A DNA stretch of 64,000 nucleotides, from the NCBI RefSeq assembly GCF_000425805.1, contig NZ_AUED01000001.1:620001-684000 (forward strand). The letters are read 5' to 3'. The DNA comes from Pseudomonas vranovensis DSM 16006 (GTDB lineage: Bacteria; Pseudomonadota; Gammaproteobacteria; Pseudomonadales; Pseudomonadaceae). The notes beneath the pieces were generated by a model that saw only the letters and a program-made list of their open reading frames with translations, did not search any database and was not told the DNA's origin. Of the stretch, positions 1 to 8,040 are shown one piece after another (within the stretch, counting starts at the first letter, position 1; each line of letters opens with the position of its first letter). A program made the translations under genes and the position numbers.

Positions 1-2
1 AT

Positions 3-683
3 ACCGTACTCACCGGCAGGGCGGTGCTCTACACCCGGCCGGGCTCGCACAGTGCCATCGACAAGCAGCCGCGTACCGGGGAGGTCGCGGTGACCGCGCT
101 GGGCCTGGCCGGCGACGAACAGGGCGACCTGCGGGTACACGGCGGCAAGGAAAAGGCGATCCATCATTACCCCCGCGAGCATTACGACGCATGGGCCCTG
201 GAACTGGGTGGCCATCCACTGCTGCAGGCGCCGGGTGCCTTCGGCGAGAACTTCAGCACCTACGGCTGGACCGAGCACACGGTGTGCCTAGGGGATCGCC
301 TGAGGGTGGGCAGCGCGGTGCTGGAAATCTCCCAGGGGCGCATGCCGTGCTGGAAGCTCAATGACCGCTTTGGGGTCAGGGACATGTCGTTAAGGGTCCA
401 GCAGAGTGGCCGTACCGGCTGGTATTACCGCGTGCTGGAGGAGGGCATGGTGGCTGCAGGGGCGCTGATCGAATTGATCGAACGGCCTTGCCCGAAATGG
501 TCTGTGGCGCGGTTATCGTCAGTGTTGTTCGACAAGCAGGTGGACGCCGACATTCTGCGCCAGTGCCTGGCACTGCCACTGGCACCCTCCTGGCGGCGTA
601 CCCTGGAGCGCCGTCTGGAAAAGGCCGAAGTCGAAGACTGGGCGCCGCGGCTGCAGGGTCCTGGCATCGAACGACCGGTCTGA
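3..683 (+). CDS. MOSC domain protein, YiiM-like (5' end outside window)
   Basis: This is a molybdenum-cofactor sulfurase C-terminal (MOSC) domain protein of the YiiM type. The reading frame is open from the first bases of the window, and the residues before the GTG at 24 continue the family's N-terminus, so the true start lies just upstream and the gene is cut by the edge. Visible family motifs are SAIDK, GDEQGDLRVHGG followed by KAIHHYPREHY, GENFS, and the Cys in RMPCWKLND (codon 348-350), the conserved MOSC cysteine. YiiM proteins are linked to molybdoenzyme-dependent detoxification of N-hydroxylated bases. Its exact substrate here is not determinable. The next gene starts 45 bp downstream on the same strand. 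Confidence 0.85.
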   Translation, partial: TVLTGRAVLYTRPGSHSAIDKQPRTGEVAVTALGLAGDEQGDLRVHGGKEKAIHHYPREHYDAWALELGGHPLLQAPGAFGENFSTYGWTEHTVCLGDRLRVGSAVLEISQGRMPCWKLNDRFGVRDMSLRVQQSGRTGWYYRVLEEGMVAAGALIELIERPCPKWSVARLSSVLFDKQVDADILRQCLALPLAPSWRRTLERRLEKAEVEDWAPRLQGPGIERPV

Positions 684-728
684 TCGGGGTATACTCGCGA
701 CCCGTTCTGCCTTTATCCGAGTACCACG

Positions 729-1940
729 ATGGGTCTTACCATTTCAGCAGCGCCTGAGCGCCGCTTCACTGTTCCGATGTGTGCGCTGGCGCTGTTGCTG
801 GCAGGTGCGTTCTTCCTCAACAGCGCCGCCGGCCTGCAACAGGTCTTGCTGCTAATCGTCGGCGCGGCCCTGGGGCTGACGCTTTACCATGCTGCCTTCG
901 GCTTTACCTCGGCCTGGCGGGTGTTCATCACCGAACGCCGCGGTGCTGGCCTGCGTGCGCAGATGGTCATGCTCAGCGTGGCCGTGCTGCTGTTTTTCCC
1001 GGCCTTGAGTGCAGGCACCCTGTTCGGCACGCCAGTGACCGGGCTGGTCGCCCCGATCGGGGTGTCGGTGGTGTTCGGTGCGTTCATCTTCGGTATCGGC
1101 ATGCAGATGGGCGGCGGTTGTGCGTCGGGCACGCTGTTCACGGTGGGCGGCGGCAATGCGCGCATGCTGGTGACGCTGCTGTTCTTCATCATCGGTTCGG
1201 TGACCGCGACCCACCATGCCGATTGGTGGTTTGCGCTGCCTTCATTGCCTGCCACGTCGATCGTCAAGGAATGGGGCGTGATGCCGGCCCTGGTGGCGAG
1301 CCTGGGGGTGTTTGCCGCCATCGCCTGGCTGACCCGTTTGCTGGAGAAGCGCCGTCACGGACAACTGGAGTCGCCGGTGCAGAGCGATGTGCGCGGCTTG
1401 CGCCGTTTCCTGCAAGGGCCCTGGCCGCTGGTGTGGGGCGCGGTAGCGCTGGCACTCCTCAACTACGCCACCCTGGCGCTGGCCGGTCGCCCCTGGGGCA
1501 TTACCTCGGCGTTCGCCTTGTGGGGCGCCAAGACCTTGAGCGGGCTGGGCGTGGATGTCGGCAGCTGGGTGTTCTGGCAAGCGCCTGCCAACGCCAAGGC
1601 CCTGGCTTCGCCGCTCTGGCAGGACATCACCACGGTCATGGACATCGGTATCGTGCTGGGGGCCTTGCTCGCCGCCGGGCTTGCCGGGCGCTTTGCGCCG
1701 AACCTCAACATTCCGCTGCGTTCACTGGTCGCGGCGGTGGTGGGCGGCTTGCTGCTGGGGTACGGCTCGCGTCTGGCCTATGGCTGCAACATCGGTGCGT
1801 ACTTCAGTGGTATTGCCTCGGGCAGCCTGCATGGCTGGTTGTGGCTGGTCGCCGCCTATGCCGGCAACCTGGTGGGCGTGCGCCTGCGCCCGTTTTTCTT
1901 TGTCGGCGAGCGGCGCCCGGTGCAGCTCAGCGGCTGCTGA
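729..1940 (+). CDS. YeeE/YedE (TsuA-type) inner-membrane sulfur-compound transporter
   Basis: A 403-residue polytopic membrane protein of the YeeE/YedE (DUF395) family, whose characterised member TsuA imports thiosulfate. The two family repeats are visible. Each carries a conserved Cys in a glycine-rich hairpin: GGGCASGT (Cys about residue 131) and YGCNIGAYFSG (Cys about residue 353). There are about nine hydrophobic segments. This is the long fused form, in contrast to the paired half-size proteins of some bacteria. The start codon has only a weak Shine-Dalgarno (CGAG). No TusA-like partner lies beside it, so the transported sulfur species is inferred only from the family. Confidence 0.85.
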   Translation: MGLTISAAPERRFTVPMCALALLLAGAFFLNSAAGLQQVLLLIVGAALGLTLYHAAFGFTSAWRVFITERRGAGLRAQMVMLSVAVLLFFPALSAGTLFGTPVTGLVAPIGVSVVFGAFIFGIGMQMGGGCASGTLFTVGGGNARMLVTLLFFIIGSVTATHHADWWFALPSLPATSIVKEWGVMPALVASLGVFAAIAWLTRLLEKRRHGQLESPVQSDVRGLRRFLQGPWPLVWGAVALALLNYATLALAGRPWGITSAFALWGAKTLSGLGVDVGSWVFWQAPANAKALASPLWQDITTVMDIGIVLGALLAAGLAGRFAPNLNIPLRSLVAAVVGGLLLGYGSRLAYGCNIGAYFSGIASGSLHGWLWLVAAYAGNLVGVRLRPFFFVGERRPVQLSGC

Positions 1941-1966
1941 TACTGCACGCTGGCACGTGCCTGGGC

Positions 1967-3040
1967 TTACGGGGTGATCGCTACTTTCATCACCCCGTCA
2001 CGCTGATGGGCGAACAGCTCGTAGGCCGCTTCGATATCGTCGAGCTTGAAGCGGTGGGTCACCAGTGGCTTGAGGTCGACGCTGCCACTGCCTACCACTT
2101 CCATCAACCGGCGCATGCGCTCCTTGCCGCCGGGGCACAGGGTACTGACAATGCTGTAGTCACCCAGGCCGGCGGCAAAGGCCGACAGCGGAATGCTCAG
2201 GTCGGACGAGTACACCCCAAGGCTCGACAGCGTGCCGCCCGGACGCAGGACGCGCAGCGCCGACTCGAAGGTCGATTGAGTGCCAAGGGCTTCGATCGAC
2301 ACGTCCACACCCCGGCCATGGGTCAAGGCCATGATCTGCTCCACCACGTTGCCTTGATTGAAATCGACCACGTGGGTAGCCCCCAGTTGGCGGGCAACAC
2401 TCAGGCGCGCGGGGACTGTGTCGACGCCGATGATAGTGGTTGCACCCATCAACTTGGCCCCGGCCACAGCGCACAAGCCAATCGGTCCCAGGGCAAATAC
2501 CGCGACGGTGTCACCAATGCGCACGCCCCCGCGTTCAGCTCCGGAGAACCCGGTGGACATGATGTCCGGGCACATCAGCACCTGCTCATCGCTCAGCCCA
2601 TCGGGAATCGGTGACAGGTTGGCCATGGCATCGGGCACCAGGACGTACTCGGCCTGGCAACCGTCGATGGTATTGCCGAATTTCCAGCCACCTGCCGGGC
2701 GAAAGCCGTGCGCGGTGCCGGGGCCGTCCTGCGAAGCACAACCGCACAGGCAGGCGTAGCTGTGGCCGCTGGGCGTGATGGCGCCGGCGATCACCCGCTG
2801 GCCTTCGATGAAGCCCTGGACCTGTGAGCCGAGTTTTTCGATGATGCCGACCGGCTCGTGACCGATGGTCAGGCCCTTGGCGACCGGGTACTCGCCGCGC
2901 AGGATATGCACGTCGGTGCCGCAGAGGGTGGTGGTGGTAATGCGCAGCAGCGCATCGGAGGGACCCACTTCGGGAATGGGTTTTTCATCCAGAACAATGC
3001 GGTTCTTCTCGACGAAGATTGCCGCTTTCATGCGGGACAT
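1967..3040 (-). CDS. Zinc-dependent secondary alcohol dehydrogenase (MDR family)
   Basis: A medium-chain dehydrogenase/reductase of 357 residues. The N-terminal GroES-like domain carries catalytic zinc ligands Cys40 (TLCGTDVHI) and His61-Glu62 (GHEPVG), with a third ligand expected at the Asp of CPDIMSTGF. The Rossmann motif is VFALGPIGLCAVAGAK. The CGTD/GHE/Asp pattern and the TGFSGAE segment resemble the NADP-dependent secondary alcohol (isopropanol-type) dehydrogenases. A Cys cluster (YACLCGC) sits where structural-zinc variants differ. Three in-frame ATGs occur (3046, 3040, 3031). The AGGAG lies 8 nt before the one at 3040, so that start is chosen. It stands alone, convergent with the upstream transporter gene. 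Confidence 0.85.
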   Translation of the reverse strand: MSRMKAAIFVEKNRIVLDEKPIPEVGPSDALLRITTTTLCGTDVHILRGEYPVAKGLTIGHEPVGIIEKLGSQVQGFIEGQRVIAGAITPSGHSYACLCGCASQDGPGTAHGFRPAGGWKFGNTIDGCQAEYVLVPDAMANLSPIPDGLSDEQVLMCPDIMSTGFSGAERGGVRIGDTVAVFALGPIGLCAVAGAKLMGATTIIGVDTVPARLSVARQLGATHVVDFNQGNVVEQIMALTHGRGVDVSIEALGTQSTFESALRVLRPGGTLSSLGVYSSDLSIPLSAFAAGLGDYSIVSTLCPGGKERMRRLMEVVGSGSVDLKPLVTHRFKLDDIEAAYELFAHQRDGVMKVAITP

Positions 3041-3152
3041 GGCCATTTCTCCTGAACAGGTGTGCGTGGCTGGGTCGTGCAGTCTTCGTTCAGGGTGCGC
3101 GTGTTGGGCGGGGATTGCTATTGATGGGGATCATTAAAAAGCATCGCGGGGA

Positions 3153-3240
3153 GTAGCCGCTGCCAGCAGGCTGCGATCGGCCGCGAAGCGGCCGTAGAAT
3201 TAGCAGGGCGACTGCTGTGCAGCCTGGCGGCAGCGGCTAC
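3153..3240. repeat. Palindromic intergenic repeat, family B copy 1
   Basis: Perfect 12-base arms GTAGCCGCTGCC and GGCAGCGGCTAC enclose an internally structured loop, between the alcohol dehydrogenase start and the amidotransferase stop. The left arm continues into AGGCTGCGATCGG, which recurs near 49791-49822 and, inverted, at 62946-62976. Confidence 0.7.
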
Positions 3241-3267
3241 AAGGGCAGTTGCCCCACAATGTTTGCA

Positions 3268-4083
3268 TCAGGCGGCGGAGCTAAGCTTCTTTACGCCCGA
3301 TACCTTGGCCACTTGCTTGCGGCAGGCTTCACCGAAGGCTTCGAACATCTTCACGGAGTCCGGGTTCTTCGCGGCGTGCCATTCCGGGTGCCACTGAACG
3401 GCGAACAGGAACGGCGACAGGCTTGGCGCGTGAATGGCCTCGACCAGGCCGTCTTCGGCGCGGGCCAGTGGCTCGATGCCCTTGCCGAGGTTTTTCAGGC
3501 CCTGGCCGTGCAGCGAGTTGACGCGGATCTCGTCAGTCTTGAGCAGCTTCTGCAGCCAGGTGCCTTGCTCGATACGCACGCTGTGAACCGCGCTGTACTG
3601 CACATCGACCGGATCTTCCGGGTTTTCCCGGTGATCGTTGAAGCCAGGCTCGGCGTAGACCTTCTGGTAGATGTCACCCCCCAGGGCCACGTTGATTTCC
3701 TGCATGCCACGGCAGATACCGAAGATCGGCAGGCCGCGGGCGATGGCAAGCTTGACCAGCGGAATGTCGAACAGGTCGCGGTTGCGGTCCTGGCCTTTGC
3801 CCGGGGTTTCGTTCTCCTGGCCGTACAGGGCCGGGTCGATGTTGCTGCCGGCACCGGTCAGGTACACGCCATCGGCCATGTCCAGGTAGGTTTCCAGGTC
3901 TTCGACGCCGCAGCAGGTCGGAACCAGCACCGGAACGCAGCCAGCGTGTTCAACCAGAGGGGTAATGTATTTGTGGGTCATGACCTGATAATCGTGACCT
4001 TTGCGCTCCTGGGAGCCCATGGTCATCAGGACGACGGGTTTACGAAGGGTTTGATTCTTATTGCCAATGTTGCTGTTGGGCAT
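3268..4083 (-). CDS. Class I glutamine amidotransferase-like gamma-glutamyl hydrolase (PuuD/SpuA type)
   Basis: A 271-residue cytosolic hydrolase of peptidase family C26. The nucleophile Cys124 lies in FGICRGMQEIN, and the His/Glu of the triad lie in FAVQWHPEWH near residues 227-229. Proteins of this type (PuuD, SpuA) release GABA or a related acid from a gamma-glutamyl conjugate in polyamine catabolism. No gamma-glutamyl polyamine synthetase or aminotransferase is adjacent, so that role is inferred from the family only. The start at 4083 follows AAGGTGA. The 370 bp upstream contains three GAAACCT copies and a TGCA palindrome, described separately. Confidence 0.85.
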   Translation of the reverse strand: MPNSNIGNKNQTLRKPVVLMTMGSQERKGHDYQVMTHKYITPLVEHAGCVPVLVPTCCGVEDLETYLDMADGVYLTGAGSNIDPALYGQENETPGKGQDRNRDLFDIPLVKLAIARGLPIFGICRGMQEINVALGGDIYQKVYAEPGFNDHRENPEDPVDVQYSAVHSVRIEQGTWLQKLLKTDEIRVNSLHGQGLKNLGKGIEPLARAEDGLVEAIHAPSLSPFLFAVQWHPEWHAAKNPDSVKMFEAFGEACRKQVAKVSGVKKLSSAA

Positions 4084-4134
4084 ATGTCACCTTGGGACAG
4101 GCGCGGCCTGTCATTATTGTGCAGGCGCGCAATT

Positions 4135-4208
4135 GAAACCTGGGCGCTACCTGAGGTTTCGAGCACTGCCGGAACGCCGCGCTAGGCCAGCATTTCCGGT
4201 CGAAACCT
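4135..4208. promoter_or_regulatory. Triplicate GAAACCT motif, candidate operator
   Basis: GAAACCT at 4135-4141, its exact inverse AGGTTTC at 4154-4160, and a further GAAACCT at 4202-4208. All lie 50-125 bp upstream of the amidotransferase start. The regulator is unknown. Confidence 0.35.
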
Positions 4209-4274
4209 GTCATACAGCTTGCCAGAGCCGTTTAATATGTCAAACGACTTCAGATTGCGCAGGCGAAGGCTCTC

Positions 4275-4290
4275 ATTGCATAAGTGCAAT
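4275..4290. promoter_or_regulatory. TGCA palindrome, candidate operator
   Basis: ATTGCA-TAAG-TGCAAT is a perfect six-base inverted repeat with a four-base spacer, in an otherwise gene-free stretch about 190 bp upstream of the amidotransferase gene. Confidence 0.3.
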
Positions 4291-4414
4291 TTTAGGGCTG
4301 CAGGCCAGATGGCACGGTGCGGGCGTCGATTTCGCAGTTAATTATTATTAACAGCGCTTCGGGGTGGGAGGTGCGCAGGCGCGCGGTGCTGACGTTCACA
4401 TTGGCTTGATCAAT

Positions 4415-4450
4415 ACATCGCGGGGCAAGTCGAGACTTGCCCCGCGATGT
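4415..4450. terminator. Strong hairpin at the end of the D-amino-acid transport operon
   Basis: A perfect 17-base inverted repeat, ACATCGCGGGGCAAGTC and its complement, with a two-base GA between the arms, seven bases past the stop of the ABC ATPase gene. There is no clear T run. The core belongs to the CGCGGGGCAAG repeat family that recurs at other transcript ends in this window. Confidence 0.65.
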
Positions 4451-4456
4451 GTTCAG

Positions 4457-5245
4457 TCAGTGCAGAATCTGCGCAAGAAACCCCTTGGCCCGCGCACTCT
4501 GCGGGTTGTTGAAGAACGCCTCGGGGCTGGCATCCTCGATGATCTGCCCGCCGTCGAGAAACAACACGCGCTCGGCCACCTGTCGGGCGAAGCCCATCTC
4601 GTGGGTCACGCAGAGCATGGTCATGCCGGTGTCGGCCAGTTTCACCAGCACATCCAGCACTTCGGCGACCATTTCCGGGTCCAGCGCCGAGGTCGGCTCG
4701 TCGAACAGCATGATCTTCGGCTTCATGCACAGCGCCCGGGCAATCGCCACCCGTTGCTGCTGGCCACCGGAGAGCTGGCTGGGGTATTTGCCGGCCTGGC
4801 TTTCGATGCCCACTTTGTTCAAATAGAACCGCGCACGCTCCTCGGCTTCCTTGCGTGACAGGCCGCGTACGGTCATCGGCGCCAGGGTGCAGTTGTCCAG
4901 CACGCTCATGTGCGGGAACAGGTTGAAGTGCTGGAACACCATGCCGATTTCGCTGCGCACCTGGCCCGCTTCACGGGTGGTCAGGGCGAGGTCGGTGTCG
5001 TTGACACGGATGCTGCCATGCTCGGCGATTTCCAGGCGGTTGATGCAGCGGATCAAGGTCGACTTGCCCGACCCCGAAGGCCCGCACAGGACGATGCGTT
5101 CGCCCTCGCGCACGTTGAGGTTGATGTCGCGCAGCACATGGAAGGCGCCGTAGTGTTTGTTCAGCCCCTCGATACGCACCACGACCTTGCGCGGGTCGGT
5201 TTGCGCGGCAGGGTGGCTGGATGCAAGGCTCAGTGAAGCGGTCAT
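4457..5245 (-). CDS. Polar amino acid ABC transporter ATP-binding protein
   Basis: A 262-residue ATPase of the HisP/GlnQ class. Walker A is GPSGSGKST, the signature LSGGQQQRVAIAR, Walker B IMLFDEPTSALD, and the switch His lies in CVTHEMGFA. It energises import by the two permeases and binding protein in the same minus-strand operon and is its last gene, 18 bp after amaD. The N-terminus has about 25 extra residues before the first beta strand. The start at 5245 follows GGGAG. In P. putida KT2440 the corresponding gene, as I recall, lies beside amaD in the D-lysine region, which supports D-lysine or related basic amino acids as substrate. The substrate is not proven by sequence. Confidence 0.9.
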   Translation of the reverse strand: MTASLSLASSHPAAQTDPRKVVVRIEGLNKHYGAFHVLRDINLNVREGERIVLCGPSGSGKSTLIRCINRLEIAEHGSIRVNDTDLALTTREAGQVRSEIGMVFQHFNLFPHMSVLDNCTLAPMTVRGLSRKEAEERARFYLNKVGIESQAGKYPSQLSGGQQQRVAIARALCMKPKIMLFDEPTSALDPEMVAEVLDVLVKLADTGMTMLCVTHEMGFARQVAERVLFLDGGQIIEDASPEAFFNNPQSARAKGFLAQILH

Positions 5246-5263
5246 GTTGTTATTCTCCCGCGA

Positions 5264-6505
5264 TCAATTGAAGCGTGCCGCGCTGTAGGGCGCAGGGTCG
5301 GTGAAGGTGGTTTCGCCGGTCATCATCTCGGCCAGCAAGCGGCCGCTGACCGGGCCCAGGGTCAGGCCATGGTGGGCGTGGCCGAAGTTGAACCACAGGC
5401 CTTTGTGCCCTGCGGCGGGGCCAATGACCGGGCGCATGTCGGGCAGGCACGGGCGTCGGCCCAGCCAGGGTTGGGCGTCGACGCGCTTGCCCAGCGGGAA
5501 GATCTTGCGCGCCAAGGCTTCGCAGCGCTGCAGTTGGATCTCGTTGGCGGCATCGCTGCTGGCGGCAAACTCGATGCCGGTCGTCAGCCGAATGCCCTGG
5601 GCCATCGGCGCCAGCACATAGCCGCCCTGGCCATCGCAGATCGAGTGCTTGAGCTGGGCACCGTCACGGCCCTGGTAGTGCATGTGGTAGCCGCGCTTGA
5701 TCTCCAGCGGGATGCGGTAGCCCAGCGGCTTGAACAGGTCGCCTGCCTGCGGACCCAGGGCAATCACCACCTCGGGCGCGGTGATCGGGCCCTGGCGGCT
5801 GTCGACCTGCCACTCGCTGTCGATCTGGCGCAGCGTGCGCGCATCGCCATGGATGAACTGGCCACCGCGTTTGACGAACAGCGCGGCGTAGCCACGGGTC
5901 AGGGCGCCGGGGCTGGTGACCGTCTTGGGGTCGAGCCAGTGGATGCCGCCGACCACATCAGGGGTGAGGTCCGCTTCACGGGCATGCAGTTGCTGGCGGT
6001 CGAGTATTTCGTAGTTCAGCCCATAGGGCTTGAGCGCATGGGCATCGACCTTTGCCTTGCTGAAGGCGGCGTCGTTGCGAAACACCTCGATCCAGCCGTT
6101 GGCCTTGACCAGCTCGCCAAGCCCTGCCGCTTCGATCAGGGCATCGTGCTCTTCCACGCAGCGCTCCACCAGCGGCAGCATGGCACGGGTGGCCACGGCC
6201 AGGCCGGCGGTGGAGGAGTTTTGCCAATATTTGAACAGCCAGGGGGCGATCTTCGGTACGTGGGTGAGGCTGTAGCGCACGTCGGACTGGCGATTGAGGC
6301 CGTAGCGCAGCAGGCTCGACAGCTCGCGGGGGAAGGCATAGGGAATGACGCTCGAGCGCTCGATCAGCCCGGCGTTGCCATGGCTGGTGCCGCTGCCAGG
6401 CTCGTCGCGGTCGATGAGGATGACCTTGCGCCCGCGGGCCTGCAGGTAAAGGGCCGTACTGACGCCGACAATCCCGGCGCCCAGAACGATGGTTTGACAA
6501 TGCAT
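5264..6505 (-). CDS. amaD: FAD-dependent D-amino acid dehydrogenase/oxidase (AmaD)
   Basis: A 413-residue DAO-family flavoprotein. The FAD-binding motif is at the extreme N-terminus (VLGAGIVGVSTALYLQARG), followed by GSGTSHGNAG, and the C-terminal FAD contact is NFGHAHHGLTLGP. AmaD of P. putida oxidises D-lysine to the 2-keto acid, which cyclises to delta1-piperideine-2-carboxylate, the substrate of DpkA. Here it lies inside the ABC transporter operon, and dpkA is divergent about 3.3 kb away, the same arrangement as the characterised cluster. The frame is open further upstream, but the FAD motif position and the neighbouring gene spacing (26 bp) favour the ATG at 6505. The assignment to D-lysine rests on context. 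Confidence 0.85.
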   Translation of the reverse strand: MHCQTIVLGAGIVGVSTALYLQARGRKVILIDRDEPGSGTSHGNAGLIERSSVIPYAFPRELSSLLRYGLNRQSDVRYSLTHVPKIAPWLFKYWQNSSTAGLAVATRAMLPLVERCVEEHDALIEAAGLGELVKANGWIEVFRNDAAFSKAKVDAHALKPYGLNYEILDRQQLHAREADLTPDVVGGIHWLDPKTVTSPGALTRGYAALFVKRGGQFIHGDARTLRQIDSEWQVDSRQGPITAPEVVIALGPQAGDLFKPLGYRIPLEIKRGYHMHYQGRDGAQLKHSICDGQGGYVLAPMAQGIRLTTGIEFAASSDAANEIQLQRCEALARKIFPLGKRVDAQPWLGRRPCLPDMRPVIGPAAGHKGLWFNFGHAHHGLTLGPVSGRLLAEMMTGETTFTDPAPYSAARFN

Positions 6506-6531
6506 TGGAACGATCCTCACAGAGCAGGCAA

Positions 6532-7242
6532 TCAGCGCAGGTGGCGGCCCAGTCGGGCTTCTATGTGTTTGAGGCTGCGGCGCACGATCTCGACGATCAG
6601 CAGGTAGAGCACGGCGGCCCACAGGTAGATCTGGAAGTCGAAGCTGCGCGAGAAGGCCAGCTTGGTCACGCCCATCAGGTCGTAGATGGTCACCAGCGAT
6701 GCAATCGCACTGGCCTTGATCATCAGGATCAGTTCATTGCCCAGCGGGCCGATGGCAACGATCAGCGACTGCGGCAGGATCACCTTGAAAAAAGTCGTCG
6801 AGCGTTTAAGGCTCAAGGCCTTGGCCGCCTCGTACTGGCCGGGGGCAACGGCCAGCAGGCTGCCACGAAAGATCTCCGCCTGGTAGGCCGCGGTATTGAG
6901 GGTGAAGGCGAGTACCGTGCAGTACCAGGCGTCACGGAAAAACCACCACAGGCCGACGTCCTGCCAGAAACCCTTGAGCGAGCCCAGGCCGTAGTACAGC
7001 AGGAACAGCTGCGCCAGCAGTGGCGAGCCACGGAAGAAGTAGATGTAGCCGGCGCTGAAGCGCTGCAACAGCACGTTGTTCGACAGCCGCGCCAGAGCCA
7101 GGAGCATGCCCAGCAGGGCGCCCAGGGTGAAGGAAATCGCCACCAGCTTGCCGGTCACCAGCAGGCCGTCGATAAAGCGAGGGCCGTAGCGTTCGAGCAG
7201 GTCGGGGTCCAGTACCAGTGCCAGCAGTTGATCGAAGCTCAT
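6532..7242 (-). CDS. Polar amino acid ABC transporter permease (HisM-like)
   Basis: A 236-residue inner-membrane permease with about five hydrophobic helices. It carries the EAA-type loop that contacts the ATPase (YEAAKALSLKRSTTFFKVILPQ) and a typical N-terminal TM-dimer region. Its start overlaps the stop of the preceding permease gene by four bases, so the two are translationally coupled. It pairs with the 239-residue permease to form the HisQM-type channel of the importer in the amaD operon. Confidence 0.9.
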   Translation of the reverse strand: MSFDQLLALVLDPDLLERYGPRFIDGLLVTGKLVAISFTLGALLGMLLALARLSNNVLLQRFSAGYIYFFRGSPLLAQLFLLYYGLGSLKGFWQDVGLWWFFRDAWYCTVLAFTLNTAAYQAEIFRGSLLAVAPGQYEAAKALSLKRSTTFFKVILPQSLIVAIGPLGNELILMIKASAIASLVTIYDLMGVTKLAFSRSFDFQIYLWAAVLYLLIVEIVRRSLKHIEARLGRHLR

Positions 7243-7958
7243 GTCCGGGCGCTCCGCATGTGGCGACTGAAATACTGTTCGATGTACACGAAGACCCGGC
7301 CCGACAGTGCCGAGAACAGCAGATAGCCCAGGCAGGCGACGCCATAGAAGAACATCGGCTCCTTGGTCACGCTGACGGCAAGGTTGGTCTGGCGCATCAG
7401 GTCGACCAGCGAGATGGTCGAGACCAGCGAGGTGTCCTTGAGCAGCGACAGCCAGTTGTTCGACAACCCCGGCATGGCAATGCGTACCAGTTGCGGGAAC
7501 ACCACTTTGCGAAAGGTGGTGGCCTTGCTCAGGCCCAGGGCCTGGGAGGCTTCGTACTGGCCTTTGGCGACAGTCTTGAAGGCACCCAGCCAGATTTCGC
7601 TGGAGAAGGCGGCGAATACCAGGCTGAAGGCAATCATTGCGGCCAGGAAGGTGTTGATCATCACTTCGCCTTCATAGCCCATGGCAGCGAGGATTTTCTG
7701 CGCGGCGATCTGGCAGCCGTAGTAGATGATCAGCAGGGTGAGCAGTTCAGGCAGGCCACGGAAAACCGTGGAGAACACGGTCGCCACGGCCCGCGGAAAA
7801 CGCTTGGGCGAGCGGGCCATCAGCGCCACGCCCAGGCCCAGCGGCAAACCGATCGGCAGGCAGGCCAGGGCCAGCGAAATGGTCACCAGGGCGCCGGCCA
7901 GCAGGGCCTGGCCCCAGCCGCCGCTGGCGAAAGATAACAGGGACAGTTGGTCGAGCAT
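7239..7958 (-). CDS. Polar amino acid ABC transporter permease (HisQ-like)
   Basis: A 239-residue inner-membrane permease of the same family as its downstream partner, with about five transmembrane segments and the coupling loop YEASQALGLSKATTFRKVVFPQ. It lies after the binding-protein gene with an 82-bp gap holding a CGCGGGGC palindrome, and overlaps the next permease by four bases. The AGAGGG upstream of 7958 acts as ribosome binding site. Confidence 0.9.
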   Translation of the reverse strand: MLDQLSLLSFASGGWGQALLAGALVTISLALACLPIGLPLGLGVALMARSPKRFPRAVATVFSTVFRGLPELLTLLIIYYGCQIAAQKILAAMGYEGEVMINTFLAAMIAFSLVFAAFSSEIWLGAFKTVAKGQYEASQALGLSKATTFRKVVFPQLVRIAMPGLSNNWLSLLKDTSLVSTISLVDLMRQTNLAVSVTKEPMFFYGVACLGYLLFSALSGRVFVYIEQYFSRHMRSART

Positions 7959-8004
7959 GGGCGAACCCTCTTGCTGGAAGAGTGAGCGGTGCTTCTATGG
8001 GTTG

Positions 8005-8037
8005 ATCGCGGGGCAAGTCGAGACGTCGCCCCGCGAT
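8005..8037. repeat. CGCGGGGC palindrome between binding-protein and permease genes
   Basis: ATCGCGGGGC at 8005-8014 and its exact complement at 8028-8037 form a hairpin three bases downstream of the binding-protein stop (minus strand). Such intercistronic hairpins commonly protect the upstream mRNA, which would raise binding protein over permease. That effect is inferred. Confidence 0.6.
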
Positions 8038-8040
8038 TAC

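Larger units (their letters stand above)
4084..4456. other. Intergenic region with operator-like repeats and a terminal hairpin
   Basis: No gene is visible in these 373 bp. The region holds the promoter side of the glutamine amidotransferase gene (start 4083, minus strand) and the 3' end of the ABC transporter operon (stop 4457, minus strand). It contains three GAAACCT heptamers, the palindrome ATTGCATAAGTGCAAT at 4275-4290, an AT-rich stretch near 4335-4350 and a strong hairpin at 4415-4450. Confidence 0.6.

Noticed and set aside
779..2614. A 611-residue open frame overlapping the YeeE/YedE gene and the alcohol dehydrogenase gene
   Set aside because: Both strands already carry well-supported genes here; the translation is Arg/Ala/Gly-rich with no family motif, typical of high-GC shadow frames.
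4305..4325. TGGCAC near 4311 as a sigma-54 promoter
   Set aside because: No TTGC element at the required spacing downstream.
5369..6607. A 412-residue plus-strand frame across amaD
   Set aside because: Antisense to a clear FAD enzyme; no motifs.
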